Assembly: GCA_046049215.1 (NCBI GenBank)
Contig: JBJOER010000156.1
Span: 1 to 10,422, forward strand
Direction of reading: 5' to 3'
DNA length: 10,422 bases
From: JAJTFW01 sp046049215
Lineage (GTDB): Bacteria > Bacteroidota > Bacteroidia > AKYH767-A > OLB10
In this document: piece after piece, positions 1 through 7,290 of the stretch
How positions within the stretch are numbered: position 1 is the stretch's first letter
How the letters are laid out: each line of letters begins with the position of its first letter
Notes under the pieces: model-generated
The model's input: the letters and a program-made list of their open reading frames with translations, nothing else
Databases searched by the model: none
Told to the model about the DNA's origin: nothing
Position numbers and translations under genes: made by a program

Positions 1-221
1 GAAGGTCAAGCCGCGAGGGTGGATCGGGTTCACCGAGGAATACGCGTCGGGGCAGTTCTATTCAAAGCAGCCCTTCGGGTCCACCCAAATCGGGTGGTTC
101 TGAATACCGTAATCCGTCTACAGGCGGATCACGACCCAGCATCAGCACACCCTCCAGTGGAGGCTCACGTGGCACAGGAGCTACCCCATCTGGTGGCTCC
201 GCACCCAGAAGAGGACGATAA
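1..221 (+). CDS. C-terminal end of an unidentified Gly/Ser/Pro/Arg-rich protein (5' part outside the window)
   Basis: The frame that starts at base 3 is open from the window edge to a TAA at 219-221 and gives 72 residues. The composition is strongly biased toward Gly, Ser, Pro, Arg and Thr, with almost no hydrophobic residues. The tripeptide GGS recurs at residues 6, 31, 41, 53 and 64 of the visible part, and the protein ends in APRRGR. This looks like a disordered, basic tail such as those found on some Bacteroidetes envelope or secreted proteins. No catalytic or fold-defining motif is visible, so I give no function. It runs in the same direction as the barrel gene that follows 111 bases later, and the two could share a transcript. 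The overlapping open frame at 19-330 has no plausible start context or family resemblance. Confidence is for a real coding end, not for identity. Confidence 0.6.
   Translation, partial: RSSREGGSGSPRNTRRGSSIQSSPSGPPKSGGSEYRNPSTGGSRPSISTPSSGGSRGTGATPSGGSAPRRGR
93..200 (+). repeat. Degenerate Gly-Gly-Ser coding repeat in the C-terminal tail
   Basis: Within the tail of the first gene, GGS codon triplets occur at 93-101, 123-131, 159-167 and 192-200, so the period is about 10-12 residues. Each is preceded by Ser, Thr or Gly, often after a Pro one or two positions earlier. The codons differ between copies (GGTGGTTCT, GGCGGATCA, GGAGGCTCA, GGTGGCTCC). The repeat is therefore better conserved as protein than as DNA, which suggests selection for a flexible linker-like tail rather than recent slippage. 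Confidence 0.4.
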
Positions 222-332
222 TAAAACCATGAACAACAAGGCTACAACGGGCCGGATTGATTCCAATTATAAGGGAGAAATTCAGTCCGTTGCAGCCTTT
301 CCTGTTTTCGACCAACCATATATCAATTGACC

Positions 333-1865
333 ATGAAAAAGTTTCTCCTGTTTTTCATAGTTGCTGCGTTTCCTATCGCCAAACTGGCTGCACAAAATGA
401 TGCTGATGTTTTACGTTACAGCATGCTCAATTACGGCAGTACCGCCCGTTCACTGGCTATGGGTAATTCCTTTGGCGCCTTGGGTGCCGACTTCAGTTGC
501 CTGGCGATGAATCCTGCAGGAATAGGCCTTTACCGCAGATCGGAATTCAGCATCAGTCCACTGTTTTCTAACCGGGCCACACAATCAGAATACCTTGGGA
601 ATTCTCTTAGTGATGACTTTTTCAAATTCTCATTCGGAAACCTGGGAATCGTCTGGGCCGGAACACGCGACAAGGCCGGCAGCCCGTGGAAAGGCTTCGC
701 CTTTGGTATTGGTTATAACAAAACGAATGATTTCAATGGCAGGACGGTTGCCGAAGGATTAAACCCCAAAAACAGCCTGTTGACGAATTATTTGGAATCA
801 ATCGGCACACTTGACAACGACTTTGGATTCCCAATTCCCGTTTACGAGGCTACAATAAGTCCAAACGGCATTTATGAAAACTACCCTTTCGATATCGACT
901 TGGCCTGGCAGACCTTTTTGATCGACTCGGTTGAAAACAATGGGACTGCCTATTACTACAGTGCGATTCCTTTTGGAGGTGCTTTGCAGCGTAAAACAAC
1001 CGAAACCAGAGGGGGTATGGGAGAATGGGACTTCACTTTTGGCGGGAATTATAATGACCAGCTTTACGTTGGATTCACCCTGGGTCTAACCACTATTCGC
1101 TACGTAGAAGAAAGCACTTGGGAAGAGATTGACGATGAAGATACCATTCCCGGATTCCGCGATTACACACTTTACCAAAACCTTGAAACCACCGGGAGCG
1201 GTGTCAACCTCAAGTTCGGAATGATCTACCGCCCTGCGGACTTTTTCAGAGTTGGCCTCGCCATCCATTCCCCAACCTGGAATAGCCTTGTCGACCAGTA
1301 TTCTACGCGAATCAGAACAGACCTTGAAGACGGCCAGATCAGGGATTACAGCGGCCCGGTTTTCATCCCGTTTGATTACAACATCAACACCCCTTTCCGT
1401 GCCATTGGAAGCATGGGTTTTATCATCGCACAACAAGGAGCGTTCAATTTAGATTACGAGTTCACAGATTACAGTATGGGGCGCATCCGTCCCTTGGATC
1501 GCAGCTTTGCATCAGAATTCGCTCCGGTGAACAATGCGGTGTCCAAGAAGTATGGTATTTCTCATCAACTAAGAGCCGGTTTCGAATGGCGTTATGAACA
1601 GATGCGTTTCCGTTTCGGAGGTCATTACGCCACCTCACCCTTCGCCTCCGCATTCCGGCCTGCACAAGAAAACGACCAAAGTCGGTATGGAGTAAGCGGA
1701 GGATTGGGATACCGCGGAGAAAAATATTACTTCGATGCCGCCTATGCCTGGACGAAAACAGGATCATTCACCCTCCCGTACTCTCTGGACAACCAAATTA
1801 CGGAAGGTATCTCCTTTGATCAAACCGAAGGCCGGGTCATGCTCACCATTGGCTACCTTTTCTGA
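333..1865 (+). CDS. OmpP1/FadL-family outer-membrane beta-barrel protein
   Basis: This is a predicted 510-residue outer-membrane barrel of the OmpP1/FadL/TodX type, a family that carries hydrophobic compounds across the outer membrane. In Bacteroidetes these proteins are often labelled 'hemin receptor', usually without proof. Residues 1-20 form a signal peptide (MKK, a hydrophobic core, then LAA before QN). Near the mature N-terminus is the family signature: STARSLAMGNSFGALG, followed by NPAGIGLYR at residues 60-68. The rest alternates aromatic and polar residues with many Gly/Tyr strands and ends in a strand closing with Phe (RVMLTIGYLF), as BAM-assembled barrels do. The length is normal for the family. 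I prefer the ATG at 333 to the in-frame TTG at 327, because the signal peptide then starts properly. No Shine-Dalgarno is visible. The gene converges with the glycosyltransferase gene, 22 bases apart. The substrate cannot be read from the sequence. Confidence 0.9.
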   Translation: MKKFLLFFIVAAFPIAKLAAQNDADVLRYSMLNYGSTARSLAMGNSFGALGADFSCLAMNPAGIGLYRRSEFSISPLFSNRATQSEYLGNSLSDDFFKFSFGNLGIVWAGTRDKAGSPWKGFAFGIGYNKTNDFNGRTVAEGLNPKNSLLTNYLESIGTLDNDFGFPIPVYEATISPNGIYENYPFDIDLAWQTFLIDSVENNGTAYYYSAIPFGGALQRKTTETRGGMGEWDFTFGGNYNDQLYVGFTLGLTTIRYVEESTWEEIDDEDTIPGFRDYTLYQNLETTGSGVNLKFGMIYRPADFFRVGLAIHSPTWNSLVDQYSTRIRTDLEDGQIRDYSGPVFIPFDYNINTPFRAIGSMGFIIAQQGAFNLDYEFTDYSMGRIRPLDRSFASEFAPVNNAVSKKYGISHQLRAGFEWRYEQMRFRFGGHYATSPFASAFRPAQENDQSRYGVSGGLGYRGEKYYFDAAYAWTKTGSFTLPYSLDNQITEGISFDQTEGRVMLTIGYLF

Positions 1866-1887
1866 TCACCGGAATCAAAGAAAAACA

Positions 1888-3825
1888 TCAGGGAATCTCC
1901 GGCGGGATGACTTCCATTCGGAAATCATCTACAAAGAAAGTCTCGCCGGCGGGATTGTAAAAGTAAACAACTACCGTATCATCCGGAAGAATTTCCTCCT
2001 GTAATTTATATCCGGCATAGAACCCTGACCAGGCCGCTGCGGGAGAAGGGAAATCCGACAGCGGAATGCCTCGCCACAAAACGGATTGTCCTTTCCGCTC
2101 AATGCTGACTACGAGTTTGGCCTCCCTCCAATCCTGAAGATGCAGAGTTTTGCAGGCGATCATGTAGGTCGCCCCCTTAACGAATCCAAGCCGGGATGCC
2201 ACAGTCTTCAGACCAGGACTGTACATTTGATCGGGCAACAGGCGCATACACCATCTTCCAGTCGCTGAAACACTGTCCGTGCGACAATACACCTCGTTCT
2301 CCCATTTCAGATCCTCGAAGCCATTGGCAATCCGAAATGAAATCGAAGGGGAAGGGAGAACTCCCTGCGAGCTATCCATGGCGAAGACGACAACACCTGC
2401 ATTGAAAAACGTGTCGCGCTGCACAGCAAAAGGATATCGGCCCCGAATGATCATCTCCGTTTCAGGAGCATGATAGTTGTTACTCCACGCATGAAGGAAG
2501 AATCTGCTCTTCGAAGTATCCACAATCCGGCTGAGTTCGACCCAATGGGCGGGTTTGTTGCAGATGTATTGGGAAAAACGAATGGAATCGGCGTCTGAAT
2601 CGGTGTAATACCGGATATAATTCGGATGAATGACATTCACCGTTGTGGTGACTCCTCCACGACCAACATATTTACCTATGTACTCCCTGCACTTATCAGC
2701 GACATCCCGAAAGGGGGCGAATTGTTTTTGCCTAAATAGTCCGTATGCCGAATAGGCGCTGACCGATAGGAATGCAAACAATACAAATGGAATACCGATC
2801 CGCACCCACGAAGTGGATGAAGGACGATAAAACGAACCCAAGAGTAGCAACAACATCGGAAAACTGAAAAGAAGCACGGAATACTGAAAAACAGGATTCA
2901 CCTTTATGGAATAAAAATAGGCGATCAACGCAGGGGTGATAAAAAGAAAAAACACCACCAACTGCCGGCTGGAAAAACTCAATTGTTTTCGAAAAACAAT
3001 CACTACAAAGACTAAAAAAATCAATGTTAAAATCAGCAACACCAACTGATCATTGAACCCGTATTTCAGATAATTAAACAGGGCATCCGGATCCGGTTTT
3101 CCCAACCACCCTTCCGGCCCGCCTAATCCGCCGACAGAAACCTGGGCAAGGAATACGGGTAAGGCAGGTAAGAAGAAAATGAACATCAATAGACCACACC
3201 CCAGGTATTTCAACAGCTTTCGGCCCTTCAAATAAAACAAACCGACAATTCCTACCAATCCTGCAAAGAGGAAACTGAAATAATGCGAATACATACACCC
3301 CACCCCACCGGCGATGAACCAAAAAGCACTTACCCTGTTCCAGCCGGAATCGCGCCAGACGATCCGTGCCATCCCATAAAAAGTCATCAGACTGAACAGT
3401 AGGCCGGGACTGTACGGCCTGGCCAGCTGCGAATAAAGTACCGGAAAGTGCAGGAAGGCAAGCCATGTGGTGGCAAGAAGTGCAGAGGGCTTGCCGAATA
3501 CGATTGAACCGGACAAATACATGAACACCAATACGGCAGCGCCCATGAGCACGAACGGAAGTCGGAACCAAAATTCGCCCGTTCCAAAAACGTGTGTCCA
3601 GAACCATAGAAAGGCCTGTACCCCGGGAGGATGCATGTCGTTGTCGCGAACACCCTTCTTCATCATTTCCATGAATCCTGGAAAATCGAGCCGAGTCATC
3701 GCGCTGAGCTCATCGTTCGTCAGCGACCAGGATGTAAAATCAAACAATCGGAAGCCCGTACCCAGCAGAATAACAAGCAATGCAAGCCTGTCTTCTAAAA
3801 TCCATTTCTCAAACCTGACCTTCAT
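1888..3825 (-). CDS. GT39/PMT_2-like membrane glycosyltransferase with a C-terminal beta-sandwich module
   Basis: This is a 645-residue polytopic GT-C glycosyltransferase, a class that moves sugars from polyprenyl-phosphate carriers to acceptors on the periplasmic side. Residues 1 to about 365 carry roughly ten or eleven hydrophobic segments. After the first segment comes the acidic loop LTNDELS, whose Asp38-Glu39 pair is expected at the catalytic site. It is followed by HPPG (65-68) and an ARPY motif (135-138), an arrangement typical of GT39/PMT_2 relatives. Residues 370-645 are soluble. The last ~145 residues (from NGFEDLKW to FFVDDFRMEV) have the layout of CBM4/9-like jelly-roll domains. 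The gene is last in the minus-strand cluster and overlaps the end of rlmB by 17 bases when started at the ATG at 3825. A GTG at 3831 would add two residues. Donor and acceptor are unknown; protein, lipid or surface-glycan glycosylation are all possible. Confidence 0.85.
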   Translation of the reverse strand: MKVRFEKWILEDRLALLVILLGTGFRLFDFTSWSLTNDELSAMTRLDFPGFMEMMKKGVRDNDMHPPGVQAFLWFWTHVFGTGEFWFRLPFVLMGAAVLVFMYLSGSIVFGKPSALLATTWLAFLHFPVLYSQLARPYSPGLLFSLMTFYGMARIVWRDSGWNRVSAFWFIAGGVGCMYSHYFSFLFAGLVGIVGLFYLKGRKLLKYLGCGLLMFIFFLPALPVFLAQVSVGGLGGPEGWLGKPDPDALFNYLKYGFNDQLVLLILTLIFLVFVVIVFRKQLSFSSRQLVVFFLFITPALIAYFYSIKVNPVFQYSVLLFSFPMLLLLLGSFYRPSSTSWVRIGIPFVLFAFLSVSAYSAYGLFRQKQFAPFRDVADKCREYIGKYVGRGGVTTTVNVIHPNYIRYYTDSDADSIRFSQYICNKPAHWVELSRIVDTSKSRFFLHAWSNNYHAPETEMIIRGRYPFAVQRDTFFNAGVVVFAMDSSQGVLPSPSISFRIANGFEDLKWENEVYCRTDSVSATGRWCMRLLPDQMYSPGLKTVASRLGFVKGATYMIACKTLHLQDWREAKLVVSIERKGQSVLWRGIPLSDFPSPAAAWSGFYAGYKLQEEILPDDTVVVYFYNPAGETFFVDDFRMEVIPPEIP

Positions 3826-4591
3826 CGGCACTTCTTTGTCTCAAGACCTCGTACAGTGCCATACCTGTGGCTACTGATACATTGTAAGAACCGACCGACC
3901 CGGCCATGGGCAATCGCAGGGCACCATCACAACGCTTGAGGTATTCCGGGGAAACACCATTCTCTTCACTGCCCATGATGATAGCCAGTGGACCGGTGAG
4001 TTCGGATGACCACGATAGCTTTTCCGTTTTCTCACTGCAAGCCACCACGCGTATACCTGATTCCTTGAGAAAAGCAATGGTATCTTTCAGGTTGTCTTCC
4101 CTACAAACGGGAAGATGGTGAAGCGCTCCGGCACTGGTCTTGATCGCATCCGCATTCAACAGTGCTGAACCTCGGGATGGCACGACTATGGCATGCACGC
4201 CGGCGCACTCTGCTGTTCGGGCTATGGCGCCCAGATTACGCGTATCGGTGATCCGGTCAAGGATCAGCAACAAGGGTGTCTTGCCCTCTTGAAAAAGCTT
4301 AGACACGACCTGATCGACCGGATGGTACTCCAATTCAGAGAGGTAAGCCACAACGCCCTGGTGGTTGCCACGAACCATTCGGTTGAGCTTTTCGGCCGGA
4401 ACGCTGTTAAAATGAATACCGGCATCCTGCAAAACGCCTTTCAACTCCCTTAAAAGCGGATTGTTAAGACCCTGCTGGATGAAAACGCGCTCAAATTCTT
4501 TTCCCGACAGGACCGCTTCCATCACGGCTCTGGTCCCATAAACTAATTGCAATTCGGTTTGCTCTGCGCTCATTCCTGCGAAATTAGTCAT
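3809..4591 (-). CDS. rlmB: 23S rRNA (guanosine-2'-O-)-methyltransferase RlmB (SpoU/TrmH family)
   Basis: This is a 260-residue SPOUT methyltransferase that uses S-adenosylmethionine to methylate a ribose 2'-OH in RNA. RlmB proper acts on G2251 in the 23S rRNA peptidyl-transferase loop. An N-terminal substrate-binding domain (LVYGTRAVMEA at 16-26, NHQGVVAYL at 76-84) is followed by the knotted catalytic domain. All three SpoU motifs are intact: TRNLGAIARTAE (117-128, including Asn119 and Arg125), IIMGSEENGVS (204-214), and LPMAGSVGSYNVSVATG (227-243, including Asn237). The start codon overlaps the end of the GWxTD gene in the 8-base string ATGACTAA, which points to translational coupling. A second Met at residue 7 (4573) is a possible shorter start. 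Family membership is certain. Other TrmH-family members with different RNA targets are the main alternative, but the length and the HQGxVA motif favour RlmB. Confidence 0.93.
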   Translation of the reverse strand: MTNFAGMSAEQTELQLVYGTRAVMEAVLSGKEFERVFIQQGLNNPLLRELKGVLQDAGIHFNSVPAEKLNRMVRGNHQGVVAYLSELEYHPVDQVVSKLFQEGKTPLLLILDRITDTRNLGAIARTAECAGVHAIVVPSRGSALLNADAIKTSAGALHHLPVCREDNLKDTIAFLKESGIRVVACSEKTEKLSWSSELTGPLAIIMGSEENGVSPEYLKRCDGALRLPMAGSVGSYNVSVATGMALYEVLRQRSADEGQV

Positions 4592-5882
4592 CCTGAGGGA
4601 TCCTACCGTTACGCCACTGTTCGACAGCCTGGTACCAGGTCCATTCCAATTGAGGTTGACGGATCAGTGCATAATCATTGTCGGTAAAGGGATTGTTCAA
4701 TTTCCTGAAAATAAAATACCTGTCGGGCATACCAGGCCATGCCGGATAATTCCATTGTTCGGTTTCCCCGTCATTGACTATCGTTTGCGGCTCACCGAAT
4801 ACCATGTAAACCATACCACGATCGGTCCTCCAGCCTGCGGTATACGAGGTGAATCGCTGATTCGCTTTCTGCATATGGGTATAATAGGCTTTTATCAAAC
4901 GACGAGCCCTTTCGGCACTGCCACCAACGTCAAGCCAGAATCCATCGAAAGTCGCCTTCCTGTCGCCCTGCCGGTTCAATTCCCGGTATTCACTTTTTGT
5001 CGTCAGGTACCTTGTCCCTTCAACCAGCTGATCCAGGCCGGTCACAAGCGGAAAATCCTCCTCGCACACGACGATTGCACAACCGCCCGGAGACAGGGTA
5101 TCCTCCTGAATATAACAGATCCCTTGCCGGTTCAAGCAAAATTGATTTAAACCTGATAATGGAATCCTGTACGTCGAATCCCCCACCAAACCAAAGACAG
5201 GATCTGGAATGACGCGGAATGGTAAGGCCGGCAGAGGAAATTTCTTCAAGTACCAGCGGACCCAAATGGAATCGGATCGGAAGACTTGAGTTTGGATGTC
5301 GATACACGAACGAATGGGTAAAGCATTCCCCATGACGACTGCTCCCTGCTTGTCTTTCAACAGAAAATCCTGCTGAACCTGCTTCAAGGAATGACGCCTA
5401 AGGTTGATCCGTATGACATGGCTTTTCTTTCGATTGTTATCGATAAGCACCATTCGCAAAAGCCGTTCGCCTTCAAATGGAACTTTCAAATCGAAAGACC
5501 CGGCAAATTCCTTTCCGGGTTCCGAAGAATGCACCTTGAACCGGACGCTACCGGTATCGAGCACTTCACGGGAACGCGCATCCAGGTAGATGCCGTATGC
5601 AATTTCAAAAGCTGCCGAAAACGTTGAATCATCGCGTACGAAGAGCAGGTGATTTTCCGGGAGATGAAAATGAACCCGAACTGAATCAGAGTTTAGATTG
5701 AATGCGATCGCTTGGGGCATCAAGCCGTCCGGAACAGTTGCGGCTCCAGGGGCCAGATTCTCATTCGACAAATTCGGCTTACTTCCAGCACATCCGGCAA
5801 GAAGCAATCCAATCACCAAAGTCAAAGCCGGCAAAATCCGAACCGCAGACCGAAGAGCAATAGAAACCGGTTTGCAGCACAT
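4584..5882 (-). CDS. GWxTD domain-containing lipoprotein
   Basis: This is a predicted 432-residue lipoprotein. Residues 10-31 are a hydrophobic signal segment ending in the lipobox LLLAGC, with Cys31 as the lipidated residue, followed by a Ser/Asn/Pro linker. The middle (about 55-280) is rich in alternating hydrophobic residues and looks like consecutive beta-sandwich domains. The C-terminal domain begins around residue 310 and carries the family's name motif GWRTD at 350-354. Downstream it continues with RGMVYMVFGEP and EQWNYP, and ends with a Trp-rich stretch (LEWTWYQAVEQWRNGRIPQ). The GWxTD family is common in Bacteroidetes and some other phyla, and its function is unknown. The gene starts 8 bases after rmuC ends and overlaps rlmB by 8 bases, so it is very likely in an operon. 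It should be attached to an envelope membrane facing the periplasm; an enzymatic role cannot be inferred. Confidence 0.9.
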   Translation of the reverse strand: MCCKPVSIALRSAVRILPALTLVIGLLLAGCAGSKPNLSNENLAPGAATVPDGLMPQAIAFNLNSDSVRVHFHLPENHLLFVRDDSTFSAAFEIAYGIYLDARSREVLDTGSVRFKVHSSEPGKEFAGSFDLKVPFEGERLLRMVLIDNNRKKSHVIRINLRRHSLKQVQQDFLLKDKQGAVVMGNALPIRSCIDIQTQVFRSDSIWVRWYLKKFPLPALPFRVIPDPVFGLVGDSTYRIPLSGLNQFCLNRQGICYIQEDTLSPGGCAIVVCEEDFPLVTGLDQLVEGTRYLTTKSEYRELNRQGDRKATFDGFWLDVGGSAERARRLIKAYYTHMQKANQRFTSYTAGWRTDRGMVYMVFGEPQTIVNDGETEQWNYPAWPGMPDRYFIFRKLNNPFTDNDYALIRQPQLEWTWYQAVEQWRNGRIPQDD

Positions 5883-5890
5883 GGGAGCTG

Positions 5891-7258
5891 TCAGTCTTGA
5901 GACGATACAACACCAACGGGAGGCTCGGAGACATCCAAATCCTCTGTACGATCGATCAGGCGCTGATTGACCTGTTTGGTTGTTTTTAATCCCAACTTTT
6001 TCAGATTTTCGACCCGAGCAACAAGATTGCCTCGGCCGGTATGCAACTTGTTCATGGTGGACTCGTAAGCCACTTGAGCGTCCTGCATTTTTTTACCGAC
6101 TGCGATCATATCATCGATCAACGCCGCAAACTTGTCATACAAATCGCCTGACTGCCTCGCAATCTCCAATGCGTGTTTGTTCTGGTATTCGATCCTCCAG
6201 ATGCTTGCGATTGTGCGCAAAGTGGCCAGCATAGTGGAGGTGGTCACCAATACGATGTTTTGTGAGAACGCCTCGTTGAATAGCTCCTGATCGTTCTCAA
6301 CCGCAAGGGCGAATGCGGGCTCAATCGGGACAAAAAGAAGAACGAAGTCGAGGGTATTGATCCCATAAAGCGACTGATAGTTTTTTCCGCCCAGGTCGCG
6401 AACATGTTTACGGATCGAAAGCAGATGCTCTTTCAATGCCAGAGCGCGTTGCGGATCGTTTTCTTCGGCCTGGCAGTGCCTGTCGTAAGCGATCAATGAA
6501 ACTTTTGAATCGATAACAATATGTCGCCCTTCCGGCAGGTTAATGATGACATCAGGTTGCAAACGCCGTCCGTCTTCGGTCTGATACGAGCTTTGCACTT
6601 CGTACTCACGACCTTTTACCAAGCCGGAGCTTTCCAAAACACGTTCGAGGATCATTTCGCCCCAGTTCCCTTGGGTCTTGGCCTGACCCTTCAGCGCTGT
6701 CACCAGATTCCTGGCTTCCAGACCAATGCTTTTATTCAAGCTTTGAAGCTGACCCAGTTCATCTTTGAGGGACTGGTGTTCGCGCAACCTTTCTTCGTGG
6801 GTGAGCTTGACCTGATTCTCGAAACGCTCGATCTTTTCACGCAACGGATTGAGCACGTCCTCCAGTTTCTCTTTGTGCTCCTCCTGGATACGGGCGGCAT
6901 TACGCATCACCACTTCCGAGGCAATCGCAGCAAACTGATCTTTCATCTGAACCCGCAGAGCTTCAAGCTCCTCCCGGTGTTCTTTGAGCCGTTGCTGAAC
7001 ATTTCCTGCATCCGACTCGGCTCTGACACGTGCAGACTCCGATTCCTTCAGGTCGGACCTTAGGGCATCAAGTTCTGAACCCATCCTGGCAAGCTGAGTT
7101 CTCAGATCATCAGCCTGGCCTCCAAGAACAGCACTCCTTTTCTGCTCCTCCACCAATTCCGGACTGACTCCGACAACAGCTTGCTGACTGCGCATCAACC
7201 ACCAAACCAATACGGCTCCAAGAAGAAGTCCCGCAGTAAAAAACAAGATGGATTCCAT
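5891..7258 (-). CDS. rmuC: DNA recombination protein RmuC
   Basis: This is a 455-residue RmuC-family protein. In E. coli, rmuC limits inversions between short inverted repeats, and the domain is related to PD-(D/E)XK nucleases. Residues 3-22 form one hydrophobic N-terminal anchor (ILFFTAGLLLGAVLVWWLM). Residues about 35-190 are a long coiled coil rich in Glu, Lys, Arg and Leu. The RmuC domain follows: GNWGEMILERVLE (197-209, Glu201), then QPDVIINLPEG (235-245, Asp237 by direct count) and VIDSKVSL (248-255, Asp250 and Lys252). These are the acidic and lysine residues expected of a nuclease-like site. It continues through DFVLLFVPIEPAF, which is typical of the family. The length is normal. The gene follows the HsdR-N-like gene by 32 bases and precedes the GWxTD gene by 8. 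A TAnnTTTG box lies 4 bases before the ATG, so it may also have its own promoter. Confidence 0.95.
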   Translation of the reverse strand: MESILFFTAGLLLGAVLVWWLMRSQQAVVGVSPELVEEQKRSAVLGGQADDLRTQLARMGSELDALRSDLKESESARVRAESDAGNVQQRLKEHREELEALRVQMKDQFAAIASEVVMRNAARIQEEHKEKLEDVLNPLREKIERFENQVKLTHEERLREHQSLKDELGQLQSLNKSIGLEARNLVTALKGQAKTQGNWGEMILERVLESSGLVKGREYEVQSSYQTEDGRRLQPDVIINLPEGRHIVIDSKVSLIAYDRHCQAEENDPQRALALKEHLLSIRKHVRDLGGKNYQSLYGINTLDFVLLFVPIEPAFALAVENDQELFNEAFSQNIVLVTTSTMLATLRTIASIWRIEYQNKHALEIARQSGDLYDKFAALIDDMIAVGKKMQDAQVAYESTMNKLHTGRGNLVARVENLKKLGLKTTKQVNQRLIDRTEDLDVSEPPVGVVSSQD

Positions 7259-7262
7259 TCAA

Positions 7263-7270
7263 CAAATATA
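7263..7270 (-). promoter_or_regulatory. Candidate Bacteroidetes -7 box (TATATTTG) in front of rmuC
   Basis: Read on the minus strand, TATATTTG matches the Bacteroidetes sigma-ABfr -7 consensus TAnnTTTG at all six fixed positions. It ends 4 bases before the rmuC ATG at 7258. No TTG-type -33 element is visible at the expected distance of about 20 bases, because that stretch is G/C-rich. If used, it would give a transcript starting at or almost at the start codon. It could equally be a chance match in an A/T-rich gap. Confidence 0.35.
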
Positions 7271-7290
7271 GAAAACCCCCGGCCGCAGGT

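Noticed and set aside
19..330. Open frame of 103 codons over the first gene end and the gap
   Set aside because: It lies out of frame with the Gly/Ser-rich coding end, which has clear protein-level repeats, and its translation resembles no family. The part at 229-330 (33 codons from an ATG) in the 111-base gap also lacks any support.
3074..3607. 177-codon minus-strand frame inside the glycosyltransferase gene
   Set aside because: It is an alternate frame of a gene with strong motif support; the translation is Cys/Arg-rich and has no domain pattern.
6521..7063. 180-codon plus-strand frame opposite rmuC
   Set aside because: It is antisense to the RmuC coiled coil and domain, where codon structure naturally leaves long complementary open frames. 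No start signal or family resemblance is seen.
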